From positions 62,001-126,000 of the forward strand of contig CAWFAP010000002.1 in NCBI GenBank assembly GCA_963813975.1: a stretch of DNA of 64,000 nt. The letters run 5' to 3'. Each line of letters begins with the position of its first letter. Position 1 is the stretch's first letter. A program made the position numbers and the translations under genes. Shown here one piece after another: positions 42,719 to 52,166 of the stretch. The stretch comes from RYN-230 sp963813975. GTDB lineage: Bacteria; Actinomycetota; Actinomycetes; Streptosporangiales; Streptosporangiaceae. Below the pieces are notes generated by a model that saw nothing but the letters and a program-made list of their open reading frames with translations, had not been told where the DNA came from and made no database searches.

Positions 42719-42917
42719 CGACAGCCCCCGTTCATGGTGTGGCCCGGCCGGACGGCCGGGACGGGGCAATCGCCCCGGGCGGATCGTTCAGCCGGCTCGC
42801 CACCGGCACCCGACTGCAGGCCGCCCCGGCAGGAGAGAGCACCGGGCCGCGCCGCTGATACACCGGGCCGGGCGGCGGAACCCGCGGCGGCCGGATGTGG
42901 GGGCCTATCCTCGTGAT

Positions 42918-43388
42918 GTGCGAGGCTCCGTGACCGTCCATGTGGCCGCACCGGCCGGGCGGGTCTGGGACCTGGTGTCCGATATCACCCGGACCGGGGA
43001 GTTCAGCCCGGAAACGTTCGAGGCGGAGTGGCTCGGCGGCGCAGCCGGGCCTGCGGTGGGGGCCCGTTTTCGTGGTCATGTCCGGCGTAATGGCCGCTGG
43101 CCGGTCTACTGGACCACCTGCACGGTGATCGCCAGCGACCCGGGCCGCGAGTTTGCCTTCACCGTGGCCGGGCCGGGCCGCACGACGGTGAATACGTGGC
43201 GCTATGAACTGCGCCCGTACGCGGAGGGCACGGATGTCACCGAGTCGTTCGAGCTGCCTGACCTGCTGGTTACCCGGATGTACTGGATGCTGGCCGGGCG
43301 GGCGCGCCGGCGCACCAACCTGGATGGCATGCGCGCCACGCTGGAACGGATCAAGGCGGCCGCCGAAGCCGCTGGCCCACCCGGGTAA
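42918..43388 (+). CDS. SRPBCC-family protein
   Basis: Start taken at the GTG at 42918 (156 residues); GTG at 42930 is equally possible. The helix-grip fold order is clear: SVTVHVAAPAGRVWDLVSD, a central TTCTVIASDPGREFAFTV, TWRYELRPYAEGTDVTESFE and a C-terminal basic helix (RRTNLDGMRATLERIKAAAE). Members act as polyketide cyclases or lipid carriers; no specific role is seen. Confidence 0.8.
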   Translation: MRGSVTVHVAAPAGRVWDLVSDITRTGEFSPETFEAEWLGGAAGPAVGARFRGHVRRNGRWPVYWTTCTVIASDPGREFAFTVAGPGRTTVNTWRYELRPYAEGTDVTESFELPDLLVTRMYWMLAGRARRRTNLDGMRATLERIKAAAEAAGPPG

Positions 43389-43400
43389 CCAGCCAGGTCC

Positions 43401-44165
43401 TCACCCAGTCCCGGATGCCATGTAGTGCCGGACGTAGTCGATCAGCATGGTCCGCGGGAAGGTCAGTGAGGGATCCGGGTTTCCCGGCCAGGTCCCGCCG
43501 ACGGCCACGTTGATCACCAGGAAGAAGTCGTGGTCGAACACCCAGGGCTTCCTCCGCACGTTGCGGGGCGTCACCGAGGCGTAGAGCTGGCCATCGAGGA
43601 ACCAGCGGAACCGGCCGGGCTCCCAGGCCAGGGAGTACACGTGGAAGCCGTCCGCCAGGCTCTGACGGGCGCGGTGCGATGCATGGACGCCGCCAGCCCC
43701 CGAGTATCCGGGCCCGTGCACGGTGGCGTGCAGGACCGCCGGATCCTGGCCGAGCATTTCCATGATGTCGACCTCACCGCACTGCGGCCAGCCCTGCTCG
43801 TCGATGTCGTGGCCGAGCATCCAGAACGCGGGCCAGATGCCGCGGCCATCGGGGATCCGGATCCGCGCCTCCACCAGCCCGTAGCGCAGCGTCATCCGCC
43901 CCTTGCTGATCACTCGCGCCGACGTGAACCCGCATCCGCCATAACGGTCCTCACGTACTCCCGGCTCCGACTGGCGCACCACGATCGCGAGGTTGCCGCC
44001 GCCATCGAGGAACGCATTCTCGCCCCTATCCGTGTAGTACTGCAGTTCCTCGTTCCCCCACCCGCCGTTCCCGGCCTCCATCCGCCAGGTCCCGGGATCC
44101 GGCGGCGAGCCCGCGTCACCATCGAACTCCTCTGACCAGGCCAGGGACCATCCGGGAACGGTCAT
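43401..44165 (-). CDS. GH16 beta-glucanase without signal peptide
   Basis: A 254-residue GH16 enzyme. The catalytic motif is GEVDIMEM (nucleophile E131, D133, acid/base E136), with SLAWSEEFDG at the start and a late WEPGRFRWFLDG. Such enzymes cut beta-1,3(4)-glucans. The expected secretion signal is absent: the protein begins directly with the catalytic domain. Its start overlaps the stop of the upstream membrane-protein gene by 4 bp (ATGA), implying coupled translation. Confidence 0.9.
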   Translation of the reverse strand: MTVPGWSLAWSEEFDGDAGSPPDPGTWRMEAGNGGWGNEELQYYTDRGENAFLDGGGNLAIVVRQSEPGVREDRYGGCGFTSARVISKGRMTLRYGLVEARIRIPDGRGIWPAFWMLGHDIDEQGWPQCGEVDIMEMLGQDPAVLHATVHGPGYSGAGGVHASHRARQSLADGFHVYSLAWEPGRFRWFLDGQLYASVTPRNVRRKPWVFDHDFFLVINVAVGGTWPGNPDPSLTFPRTMLIDYVRHYMASGTG

Positions 44166-44725
44166 CTTCCCGGCACCCCGAACAGCGGCTGTTCCATGAG
44201 CCCGGTGGGCGCATCAAGGATGCCCTCCGCCGCCTGGGCCCGGCGCACGGTGAGGTACAGCAGATGGGAGGCCACCGCGAACAGCAGCGTGGCGAGCGGC
44301 AGCTCCAGGACCACGGCCGACGCGACCGCGGTAAAGATATCGACGCGTCCTGATGCGGTAGCGATGTCAAACCATGCATCGCAAGCCAGGAGCGTCCCGG
44401 TGATGAACGCGGTGATCACCACCGCCTGGCGGCGGCGCCAGGCGAGCCACGCGGTCAGCGAAAGGCCGCTCAGGAGAACGATGTCGAAGCCGACCCAGGT
44501 CAGCGTCCAATGGCTCGCCACGTAGCGGTGCGGCAGCGTGAACGCCAGCAATATGATCCACGGCACCAGGCCGACCGAGGCGGCGGTCAGCAGAACCACG
44601 AATCGCCTGCGTCGTTGATCTCCTTCACTCAGGGACGGGAGACTGCTGTCGAGCGCGGCCAGCCGGCGGCTCAGGGCGGCTCGCTCTTCGCTTGTCATCT
44701 GGCGCAACGTGGAGTCACTGATCAT
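44162..44725 (-). CDS. Four-helix membrane protein coupled to GH16
   Basis: The ATG at 44725 gives 187 residues; a longer frame exists upstream but is polar and repetitive. It starts with a charged helical segment (about 1-42, RQMTSEERAALSRRLAAL), followed by four hydrophobic helices (about 50-70, 80-100, 106-126 and 140-165). No family is recognised. The 4-bp overlap with the GH16 gene suggests a joint function, perhaps sensing or anchoring. Confidence 0.75.
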   Translation of the reverse strand: MISDSTLRQMTSEERAALSRRLAALDSSLPSLSEGDQRRRRFVVLLTAASVGLVPWIILLAFTLPHRYVASHWTLTWVGFDIVLLSGLSLTAWLAWRRRQAVVITAFITGTLLACDAWFDIATASGRVDIFTAVASAVVLELPLATLLFAVASHLLYLTVRRAQAAEGILDAPTGLMEQPLFGVPGR

Positions 44726-44962
44726 TGCCGCACATCCCAGCGTGAAGGCAACCGGGAGTCGCCCGTCGCTGACGACGATAGCTCCGGCCGAAACGCCGGG
44801 CATCTTCCCCGGCGCCGGCGAAGGGGCGGCCGGACGCCGGGGGTGGTCGTTCTCCACCCTGGGTTCGAGACCCGGTTCTACCCAGAGGCAGATGTGCGGG
44901 AGTTCTCTCCCTGCCACGCTGGAGTTGAGCCCGAACCACGACATCAGACGGAGGCGTGCGGG

Positions 44963-45454
44963 ATGGACGACCAGCGGACAATGCGAGCCTCGGACCATGA
45001 CCGGCAGCAGGTCGTGGACCTGCTGCGCGGCGCGGTAACGGACGGCCGCTTGCGGATGGATGAGTACGTGGACCGCATGGAGCTCGCGTATCAGGCAGTG
45101 ACCCGCGGGGATCTCGTCCCGCTGCACGCCGACCTGCCCGCAGCGGGCCCGGCGACGGTGCAAACGGGCCCGGCCCCGATGACGGCTCCGCCCGCTGCGG
45201 CCCGGACGGGGGGCCGCACCGCAGGTGTCCTGGCCGGCCTGCCTGCGGCGCTCAGAGTGCTATGGACGATCTGGCTTACCGCCGTGTCGGTCAACGTGGT
45301 GGTCTGGATCCTGGTCAGCGGCACCACCGGCCATCTGGCCTACCCCTGGCCGCTCTGGGTGGCCGGTCCCTACGGGGCCGTGCTGCTCGCCGTCTCGGCC
45401 GCCATCACGGCTGTACGGCGCAGCCGGCTGTCCCCGGTGCGCTGGCCATCGTGA
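44963..45454 (+). CDS. DUF1707 (SHOCT-like) membrane protein
   Basis: The ATG at 44963 follows GGAGG. Residues about 8-60 are a DUF1707 domain (MRASDHDRQQVVDLLRGAVTD, then GRLRMDEYVDRMELAY), after which two membrane helices (about 97-119 and 127-150) follow a Pro/Ala linker. DUF1707 proteins often sit next to two-component systems; here the histidine kinase gene begins 40 bp downstream. Function is not known. Confidence 0.85.
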   Translation: MDDQRTMRASDHDRQQVVDLLRGAVTDGRLRMDEYVDRMELAYQAVTRGDLVPLHADLPAAGPATVQTGPAPMTAPPAAARTGGRTAGVLAGLPAALRVLWTIWLTAVSVNVVVWILVSGTTGHLAYPWPLWVAGPYGAVLLAVSAAITAVRRSRLSPVRWPS

Positions 45455-45493
45455 GCGCGGGCATCGCGGCGGGCCGGCCGTAGCATCCCAGGT

Positions 45494-46627
45494 ATGAACG
45501 GTGCCCCGGGCCCGGCCCGTCCGGCCGTGTTCCCGCCGGGAGTGGCGAGGTGGGCGGCCCTCGCCGTGTTCACCGTGTTCGTCGGGATCGGGCTGTCCCG
45601 GATGAACCCGGGCCTGCCGGCCGCGGTGGCCGCGGCCGTGGTGGCCCTCGGCGCGGGGGTGCTGCTGGTCCTGAACCGCCGGCCGCTGCTGGGGTACGCG
45701 GCGGCAGCTACCGCCGCGATCGCCGTCCTCGGGCACGGCATGTCCAGCAACGTGGGCTGGTTCGCCGTATGCCTGGTCGGCGCGTGGTGCGTGCTCACCG
45801 GGGGACGCCGCGCTGGCCTGGCCTACTGGACCCTCGCGATGGCGGTGTTCGCGGCCGAATGGCTCTGGATCGAACCGGATCCCGGCTGGGGGGCGTGGAT
45901 GGCCGGAACCACGCTCAGTGTCCTGGCCGGGCTGTTCATCCGGCACGAGATCGACCTGGTCGCGCAGTTGCGGGCGGCTCAGGCGGGGCTGGCCGAGCGG
46001 GCCAGGGCCGAGGAACGCAACCGCATTGCCCGTGAACTGCACGACGTCATCGCGCACACGCTGACGGTTTCCCTCCTGCACGTCACCAGCGCGAGGCTGG
46101 CCGTGGAGCACGATCCGGCCGACGCCGCGCGGGCGCTGGCCGAGGCGGAGCGGCTGGGACGGGAAAGCCTGGACGAGGTCCGGCTGGCCGTCGGCCTGCT
46201 GCATCAGCAGGGAGACGCTGGCCGCACAGCGCCGCTGCCCGGCGCGGGCGAGCTGCCCGCGCTGGTGGAACGGTTCCGGTCGGCTGGCGCGGACGTCACC
46301 CTGACCATCGATGGTGACCCCGGGAGGCTGGCCGCCACCACCGGCCTGGCCGTGTACCGCATCCTGCAGGAGGCTCTGACCAACGCGGTCAAGCACGCCC
46401 CCGGCTCACCAACCGCGGTGCACCTGGGCATTGACGCGGACGCGGTCGAATTGGCCGTCGATAGCGCGGCCGACCCGGGCACCGGCACGGGGGTGGGCGT
46501 GATCAGCATGCGCGAGCGGGCCGAATCGCTGGGCGGACGGTGCCAGGCCGGCCCGGGGGGTCAGGGGTGGCTGGTCCGGGCCACGCTCCCGCTGAACGGC
46601 AGCCGGCGACGGGCGGGGGCGGCATGA
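45494..46627 (+). CDS. Sensor histidine kinase (NarL-partner, HisKA_3 type)
   Basis: A 377-residue kinase. Four to six N-terminal membrane helices (about 18-150) lead to a short coiled segment and the HisKA_3 box ERNRIARELHDVIAHTL with H183. The ATPase domain has the N-box VYRILQEALTNAVKHA and the G-box GVGVISMRERAESLGGR. The response-regulator gene overlaps its stop by 4 bp. Extracellular ligand unknown. Confidence 0.93.
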   Translation: MNGAPGPARPAVFPPGVARWAALAVFTVFVGIGLSRMNPGLPAAVAAAVVALGAGVLLVLNRRPLLGYAAAATAAIAVLGHGMSSNVGWFAVCLVGAWCVLTGGRRAGLAYWTLAMAVFAAEWLWIEPDPGWGAWMAGTTLSVLAGLFIRHEIDLVAQLRAAQAGLAERARAEERNRIARELHDVIAHTLTVSLLHVTSARLAVEHDPADAARALAEAERLGRESLDEVRLAVGLLHQQGDAGRTAPLPGAGELPALVERFRSAGADVTLTIDGDPGRLAATTGLAVYRILQEALTNAVKHAPGSPTAVHLGIDADAVELAVDSAADPGTGTGVGVISMRERAESLGGRCQAGPGGQGWLVRATLPLNGSRRRAGAA

Positions 46628-47292
46628 TCCGGGTGCTGCTAGTCGACGATCAGGAGCTGGTGCGAACCGGGTTGCGTGGCATCCTGCGGCCCCAGTTCGG
46701 CTTCGATGTCGTCGGTGAGTGCCCCGACGGCAGCGGGGTCATCGCGGCGGTCGAGTCTCTGACGCCGGACGTGGTCCTGATGGATGTGCGGATGCCCGTG
46801 GTCGACGGCGTGCAGGCGACCCAGGCGCTGCGCCAGCGCGACAGCCGGCCGCCCGTGCTGGCCCTCACCACGTTCGACGACGACGAGGTGCTGTCCGGCA
46901 TGCTGCGGGCCGGCGCGTCCGGGTTCGTCCTCAAGGGTGTGCCCGCTGAGGACCTGCACCGGGCGGTGCGCGAGGTGGCGGACGGCGGCGCCTGGCTCGA
47001 CCCGGCCGTGACCGGCCGGGTACTGGCTGCCTACCGGTCGGCTGCGCCGCGCCGGGCTGGCCAGGCCGGGCTCGAGGCCCTGACCAGCCGCGAGCGCGAG
47101 GTGCTCGCGCTCATCGGGCAAGGCGAGACCAACACCGAGATCGCCGCCCGGCTCGTGGTCAGCGAGGGAACGGTCAAAACGCATATCAACCACCTGTTCA
47201 CCAAGCTGCAGCTGCGCGACCGGGCCGCGGCGGTCGTCTTCGCCTTCGACCACGACCTGGTCACCCCGTCACCGGGCAGCCGGAACGACTAG
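46624..47292 (+). CDS. NarL/FixJ-type response regulator
   Basis: A 222-residue regulator starting in ATGA overlap with the kinase. Receiver domain 1-120 with phosphoacceptor D54 (VVLMDVRMP) and K104 region (FVLKGVPAE). C-terminal LuxR helix-turn-helix about 155-215 (LTSREREVLALIGQGETNTEIAARLVVS). The pair would transmit a membrane signal to transcription. Confidence 0.94.
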   Translation: MIRVLLVDDQELVRTGLRGILRPQFGFDVVGECPDGSGVIAAVESLTPDVVLMDVRMPVVDGVQATQALRQRDSRPPVLALTTFDDDEVLSGMLRAGASGFVLKGVPAEDLHRAVREVADGGAWLDPAVTGRVLAAYRSAAPRRAGQAGLEALTSREREVLALIGQGETNTEIAARLVVSEGTVKTHINHLFTKLQLRDRAAAVVFAFDHDLVTPSPGSRND

Positions 47293-47511
47293 TCCCACCG
47301 GGCCGGTCCGGGCCGCGATCACATCCCCGCCTGGCGCGTACCCATGCCGCAACCTGCGGATCGCGTCGCCGGACTCTGGTGCGTGTCCCGCCGCCAGCTG
47401 GAACGTGTGCCCCTGCCCGGGAAGATGTCGAGCCGGGCATCGAGGCCAGCCCGGCGACGACCTCGGGCCGGCCCAGCCGGGCTGGATGAGCGGCCCGCAG
47501 CCTGGGCCCGG

Positions 47512-47949
47512 TCAGGCGGCCTGTTCCGGGCAGCCGTGGTAGGCCTCGATGAGCCACCTGCCGTCACGCCCGGACAGCACCCACGTCGCGCGCTCCCGCT
47601 GCTCCCGGCCCGGCCGGGCCGCGCCCGGCCCGCCCCCCTCACCGGGGAAGACCGTGGTGCTGTCGGTGATCACGATGGCCGTGCCGTCCCCGGGATGCCG
47701 GATGCTCCGCACCTCGTGAAGGCGCCGTGAGCCCTTCAGCGCCCCCGCGAAGGCCGCCGCCATGCTGGTCCGGATCGCGTCCTTGCCCGGCAGGTAGAAC
47801 CCGGGCAGGATGGCCGTCGCGTCGTCGGCGTACCACGCGACGAACGCGTCGGTGTCGCCCTTCTCCCACGCGCTGGCCACCTCGTGGAACAGGGCGCGGA
47901 TGGCGCTGTCTGGCCCGGCCTGGACGGCCGGGGCGTCGGTGCTGGTCAT
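47512..47949 (-). CDS. SnoaL-like/SgcJ-EcaC oxidoreductase-type protein
   Basis: A 145-residue protein with GGGAG-type site before its ATG. The cone-shaped alpha+beta fold is indicated by IRALFHEVASAWEKGDTDAF, ADDATAILPGFYLPGKDAI, and the late WVLSGRDGRWLIEAYHGC. Many relatives are of unknown function (polyketide cyclases, SgcJ-type). Lone gene, convergent with the response regulator. Confidence 0.82.
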   Translation of the reverse strand: MTSTDAPAVQAGPDSAIRALFHEVASAWEKGDTDAFVAWYADDATAILPGFYLPGKDAIRTSMAAAFAGALKGSRRLHEVRSIRHPGDGTAIVITDSTTVFPGEGGGPGAARPGREQRERATWVLSGRDGRWLIEAYHGCPEQAA

Positions 47950-48021
47950 GGTTTCTCCCGTCGTGAGCCTTCGGCAATGAAGACCCGCCCCGGCGGGGAA
48001 AGGAATCGCGGCCCGCGTTCC

Positions 48022-48834
48022 TCAGCCTTTGCGGGCCACCCCGACCAGGTTCGCGAACCGGCGGGGGTGGCCGGGAACGTCGTCCGGGGAGTCCGGCCGC
48101 CACAACGGCACGTACACCAGTCCGGGATCAACGAGCGCGAAGCCGTCGAACAGGCGCAGGATCTCCTCGCGGGTGCGCGCGTGCGCCGGGGAGGACGCGC
48201 TGCGGTTGTACAGCTTCTCGGCCGCCTGGGCCAGGGCCGGATCGTTCTCGCTGGTGCCGTGGCTCACCACGAGGTAGCTGCCGGGGGCGAGCGCCTCCCG
48301 CAGGGTGGCCACGATGCGCCAGGGATCCTCCGCGTCCGCGATGAAGTGCAGGACGGCGAGGAGCAGCAGCCCGGCCGGCTCACCGAAGTCAATCAGCCGC
48401 CCGATGCCGGGGGAGGCGAGGATCTTCTCCGGGGCGCGCAGGTCTCCCTCGATGGCCACCGCGGCGTCGTGGCCAGCCAGGATGAACTTGCTGTGCGCGA
48501 CGGCGACCGGGTCGAGGTCGACGTACGCGACGCGGGAGCCCGGGGCGGCCTGCTGGGCGACCTCGTGCACGTTCGCCTGGGTGGGGATGCCGGAGCCGAT
48601 GTCGAGGAACTGGCGGATCCCGTTCGCGGCCAGGAACCGCACCGCCCGGCCGAGGAACGCCCGGTTGGCCCGGGTGATGGCGCGGACGTTGGGCTCGATG
48701 GCCGCCATCGCCCGGCCCAGGTCCTGGTCGGCCAGGAAGTTGTGGCTGCCGCCCAGCCAGTAGTCGTAGACCCGGGCCGTGTTGGCCCGTCCCGGGTCCA
48801 CCCCGGGTGGCGCCCAGCCAGGCTGATCAGTCAT
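48022..48834 (-). CDS. DUF574 family S-adenosyl methyltransferase
   Basis: The ATG at 48834 gives 270 residues. Family marks are the N-terminal PGRANTARVYDYWLGGSHNF, QFLDIGSGIPTQ (SAM site) and VLHFIADAEDPW. DUF574 proteins are abundant in actinobacteria, with unknown substrates. Placed about 70 bp upstream of the SnoaL-like gene on the same strand, so they may be one operon. Confidence 0.93.
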   Translation of the reverse strand: MTDQPGWAPPGVDPGRANTARVYDYWLGGSHNFLADQDLGRAMAAIEPNVRAITRANRAFLGRAVRFLAANGIRQFLDIGSGIPTQANVHEVAQQAAPGSRVAYVDLDPVAVAHSKFILAGHDAAVAIEGDLRAPEKILASPGIGRLIDFGEPAGLLLLAVLHFIADAEDPWRIVATLREALAPGSYLVVSHGTSENDPALAQAAEKLYNRSASSPAHARTREEILRLFDGFALVDPGLVYVPLWRPDSPDDVPGHPRRFANLVGVARKG

Positions 48835-49049
48835 AGTGCATCCTGTCCTGAAATGGTGCCCGCTTGGCTGCACGATATCCCAGTGTGCCGGCGAACAAAC
48901 GCCCGCCCTTAACCGCAGCCACAATGGCTCGCGGAATGGCGTGTGACCTGGCAGGCTCCCGGCACCGGAACCGCCTATTTGTTTCCGGAGCGAAAATCGG
49001 CGCGGCGAACTGGCCACCGCCGGCCACCGGGCGCCGGGCCGGTTCCGGG

Positions 49050-50099
49050 TCAGGCGGCGAGCCGGAATGACGAGCCGCTGCTGCCCGCGGCCCAGGCCGC
49101 GGGCAGGGCGGCCGCGAGGGCATGCTGGGCGCGCCAGCCGGTGCAGTGCCCGGGCACCACAAGCCCCGGGGCCAGCCCGGTCAGGGCGTCGATGGTGGGA
49201 CCGATGGTGGGCTCGAACGCGGGTCCGCTGAGATGCAGGCCGCCCAGCAGCGCGTGCAGGGCTGGGACGGCGGTGAGCCGCTGCGCGTGCCGCACGATGT
49301 TGATGGCTCCGGCGTGCCCGCAGCCGGTCAGCACCACCAGGCCCCGGCCCCGCACGTGGGCGACGAGGGCCTGATCGTCGATGACCAGGGGATCGTGCTG
49401 CCAGGCCGAGCCGGCCCACTCCTGGTGGGAAGCTGGCATGCCGTGCTCGAACTCGGTGGTCCGGTCGACCTCGCCCGTGATCAGCACGCAGCCGTCCACG
49501 AGCAGTGAGGGCTCCCGGCGCTCGATCACCGCGAAGCCCTCGGCTTCGAGGGCCCGCTTGCTCAGCGTGGGCAGTTCCCCGGGTTCGCTCCCGGGCATCG
49601 CCAGGCGCCGGCGGGTCCAGGCCTTCGGGTGAACCACCATGGGGAGCGACCGGGTCCCCTGCCTTCCGGCCAGCCCGGCCAGGCCGCCCGCGTGGTCGAA
49701 ATGCCCGTGGCTCAGGACGACCGCCTGGATCCCGGACAGGTCGGCGCCCAGCCGGCTGGCGTTGGTGACCATCGCGTCGGGGGACAGCCCGGTATCGAAC
49801 AGCAGCGTGGTCGTGGTGGTGCCCCGGCGCACGCTGACCAGCGCGGAGAACCCATGCTCGGCCATCAGCCCGACCGTGGTGGAGCCGGCCAGGAACTGCG
49901 GGGCCGGGGCCCGGCCGACGCTGAAAGGCGCGCGCGTAGTGCGCTCGTCGCCGGTCAGCAGGGCGTCGTACACATTGTCGACCAGAGTGGTGATCACGAT
50001 CTCGTCGACCGGCTCCAGCGCGATCGGGTCAACCGCGGATCCGGGGGCCGGGCGCGGCGCGGCCGCGGCGACCTGCCGGGGCCGGCTGGCGTGCCGCAC
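49050..50099 (-). CDS. Metallo-beta-lactamase-fold hydrolase
   Basis: A 349-residue protein with the metal motif LSHGHFDHAGG (H131, H133, D135, H136) and a late GCGHAG/PGHCTGW region for further ligands. It matches the group related to 7,8-dihydropterin-6-yl-methyl-4-(beta-D-ribofuranosyl)aminobenzene phosphate synthases. The first 30 residues are poorly conserved and the true start may be downstream. The carbonic anhydrase gene follows upstream on the same strand with 40 bp between. Confidence 0.88.
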   Translation of the reverse strand: MRHASRPRQVAAAAPRPAPGSAVDPIALEPVDEIVITTLVDNVYDALLTGDERTTRAPFSVGRAPAPQFLAGSTTVGLMAEHGFSALVSVRRGTTTTTLLFDTGLSPDAMVTNASRLGADLSGIQAVVLSHGHFDHAGGLAGLAGRQGTRSLPMVVHPKAWTRRRLAMPGSEPGELPTLSKRALEAEGFAVIERREPSLLVDGCVLITGEVDRTTEFEHGMPASHQEWAGSAWQHDPLVIDDQALVAHVRGRGLVVLTGCGHAGAINIVRHAQRLTAVPALHALLGGLHLSGPAFEPTIGPTIDALTGLAPGLVVPGHCTGWRAQHALAAALPAAWAAGSSGSSFRLAA

Positions 50100-50138
50100 A
50101 TCAGGAGCACTCCCGGGCCGGCCCGGGCCGGGGCGTGC

Positions 50139-50696
50139 TCATGCGGACGCCGCCCCGGGCGCGGTGAGCATGGGTGCGGCCGGGACGACGGTGGTGATGA
50201 GGCCGGTATTCACGTCATAGACGTGGCCGGAGACCGTGATCGTGGCCGGCAGGATGGTGCTGGCCCGCAGCAGTCCGACATCCGCGCGGACGGTCTGCTC
50301 GGGGTGGACGACGGCTTCCGCGGCCAGGATCGCGTCGTCACCACCGGCGAGGGCGGCGAAGCCGCGGCGGAAATCCTCGTCGGCGAGGAAGTGCGTGCCG
50401 CAGTCGGTGTGGTGGATGACGGCCACCTCGAACCGGGGTCCCCCGGGGATGACCACGCCGGAGAGGTAGCCGATGTAGGCGAGATCGGTGAGCACGTCGG
50501 GGGAGACGCGGCCGCCGGCGTTGCGGATCACCATCGCGTCGCCGAGCCCGAGCTCGAGGAACGCCGACGGGTCGGTGCGGGGGTCCAGGCAGGTGATCAC
50601 GTAGACCTTGAGCTTCGCGGAGATGCTGGTTCCCTCGCGGGCGTTCGTGGTCGCGAAGTGCTTGTTGCGCTCGAGAAGCGGATCCATGTGGGCCAT
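50139..50696 (-). CDS. Beta-carbonic anhydrase
   Basis: A 185-residue enzyme with a GGGAGGA site. Zinc ligands are C36, H96 and C99, with D38-x-R40 (CLDPR) as the catalytic dyad, and the HHTDCG signature. It interconverts CO2 and bicarbonate in the cytoplasm. Slightly divergent in the middle (AEEDF segment). Lies between two same-strand genes, MBL hydrolase and the LPG-synthase-like membrane gene, with short gaps. Confidence 0.93.
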   Translation of the reverse strand: MAHMDPLLERNKHFATTNAREGTSISAKLKVYVITCLDPRTDPSAFLELGLGDAMVIRNAGGRVSPDVLTDLAYIGYLSGVVIPGGPRFEVAVIHHTDCGTHFLADEDFRRGFAALAGGDDAILAAEAVVHPEQTVRADVGLLRASTILPATITVSGHVYDVNTGLITTVVPAAPMLTAPGAASA

Positions 50697-50713
50697 AGTC
50701 GGGTCCTCCCGGA

Positions 50714-52066
50714 TTATGCCTTGGTCACGGGCAGCAGCACCGGCTCAGGCATGCTCCGCGGGTCGGCCGGGGTCGCGCTGCCCGCGTCCCCGGGAAGGGC
50801 GGCCAGTGTAGGCCGGTGCCGCGCCGGTGGGTGGCTGGTCCTGGTGCCGATGAGGCCGGGGGCGATCCTCCAGGTCAGGATGGCGAGGCCGCCGAGGGGA
50901 ATAGAAGGGAGGTAGGTGACCGCCCGGTACAGCAGCACGGCTCCTGTCACCTGGGCGCCGGCGGCGGGGCCAGCGCTGGTGGCCAGGATCCCGACCAGGC
51001 CGAGTTCGGTGACTCCGAGGCCACCGGGAGTAATGGGAAGGGCGGTGAGCAGCCGGATGAACGCGAAAGCGGCGAAGGAGGTCTGCCAGGGCACCTGGAC
51101 CTGGGACAGGCCGGTACCGCGCAGGCAGGCCAGCAGCACGAGCCACAAGGTGAGGTAGCTGGCTACCGTGGCGCCGGTGATGCGCCAGCCGCGAGCGCCG
51201 ATCAGGGCGCCTGCCTGGTCGCGGAAACCGGACAGTGACCCGGCGATATCGGCGGGTGGTGGCCGGCGGCCCAGCCGGCTGGCGAGGGCCAGGAGGCGCT
51301 GCAGCAGGCGGCCCGCACGGAGCGCGAAGGCCTGGCTGCGCAGGAGGAGGCCCAGCCCGGTGACCATGGCCGCGAGCACGGCCAGGCCCACGGATGCGGC
51401 GGTGATCAGCACGGCATCGGGCCGGGTGGCCGTGGCCACGACCAGCAGCGCCAGGACGGGCATGCCCAGGAGCGTGAAGACGTTCCAGATCCCGGTCACC
51501 AGCGTGTAGAGGACGTAGTCCCCGGGGGACAGACCCCAGCTGGAGAGCATCGCCCAGCTCACCCCCATGGCCAGGGCTCCGCCCGCGGGGAGGGTGTTGG
51601 CCACGGCGTTGGATCCGAGGTTGACCGTGGCCGCCTGGCGCATCCGCAGCCGGGGCAGGACCGCGCGGATGGTGATCCAGTAGGAAATCATGCTGGCGAT
51701 GGCCGCCGCGGCGATGAGCAGGCTGTGCAGCCAGGTCATCGCCTGGACACTGGCCCAGACGCTGCGGTAGGACGCGAAACGCGGGATGGCGAATCCGAAC
51801 GTGGCCGCGATGAGGACGGCTGACGCCGTAGTGCGGAGTATCTTGCGGCCGCGCCGGGGCTGGACTTCGGCGGAACAGCTGTCCCGGGTCACGTGACGCT
51901 GGCGCTCAGGGCCAGACGGACCATCAGGGCCAGACGGAACATGGGGGCGCCTTCCTGCGTCAGCAGCAAGGCGGGGACCTGACCCAACGGCTAGTTCACT
52001 GGTCTTCAGCCAAGACACTACGCCGGGCGTCATCGGGGCCACAACGGCGTAGTCTCGGAGCAGCAC
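50714..52066 (-). CDS. Lysylphosphatidylglycerol-synthase-type (UPF0104) membrane protein
   Basis: About 450 residues from a GTG at 52066; an ATG at 52033 or a GTG at 51892 may be the real start since the first 75 residues are polar and poorly conserved. Eight or so membrane helices follow, with the family motifs NLGSNAVANTLPAGGALAMGVSW and LITALPITPGGLGVTELGLVG. Resembles the flippase/transmembrane part of MprF-type proteins and the YbhN family; the catalytic synthase domain is absent. Could move lipids or be involved in glycolipid export. Confidence 0.85.
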   Translation of the reverse strand: MLLRDYAVVAPMTPGVVSWLKTSELAVGSGPRLAADAGRRPHVPSGPDGPSGPERQRHVTRDSCSAEVQPRRGRKILRTTASAVLIAATFGFAIPRFASYRSVWASVQAMTWLHSLLIAAAAIASMISYWITIRAVLPRLRMRQAATVNLGSNAVANTLPAGGALAMGVSWAMLSSWGLSPGDYVLYTLVTGIWNVFTLLGMPVLALLVVATATRPDAVLITAASVGLAVLAAMVTGLGLLLRSQAFALRAGRLLQRLLALASRLGRRPPPADIAGSLSGFRDQAGALIGARGWRITGATVASYLTLWLVLLACLRGTGLSQVQVPWQTSFAAFAFIRLLTALPITPGGLGVTELGLVGILATSAGPAAGAQVTGAVLLYRAVTYLPSIPLGGLAILTWRIAPGLIGTRTSHPPARHRPTLAALPGDAGSATPADPRSMPEPVLLPVTKA

Positions 52067-52166
52067 TGCTCAGGCAGCCTGAACGAGTTCCCGGCCGGGT
52101 CTGGACCTTACGCCAAGTCTCGAGATCGCCTCGCTGCAACTTTCCTATCTCGGCGAGGCAGGACCG

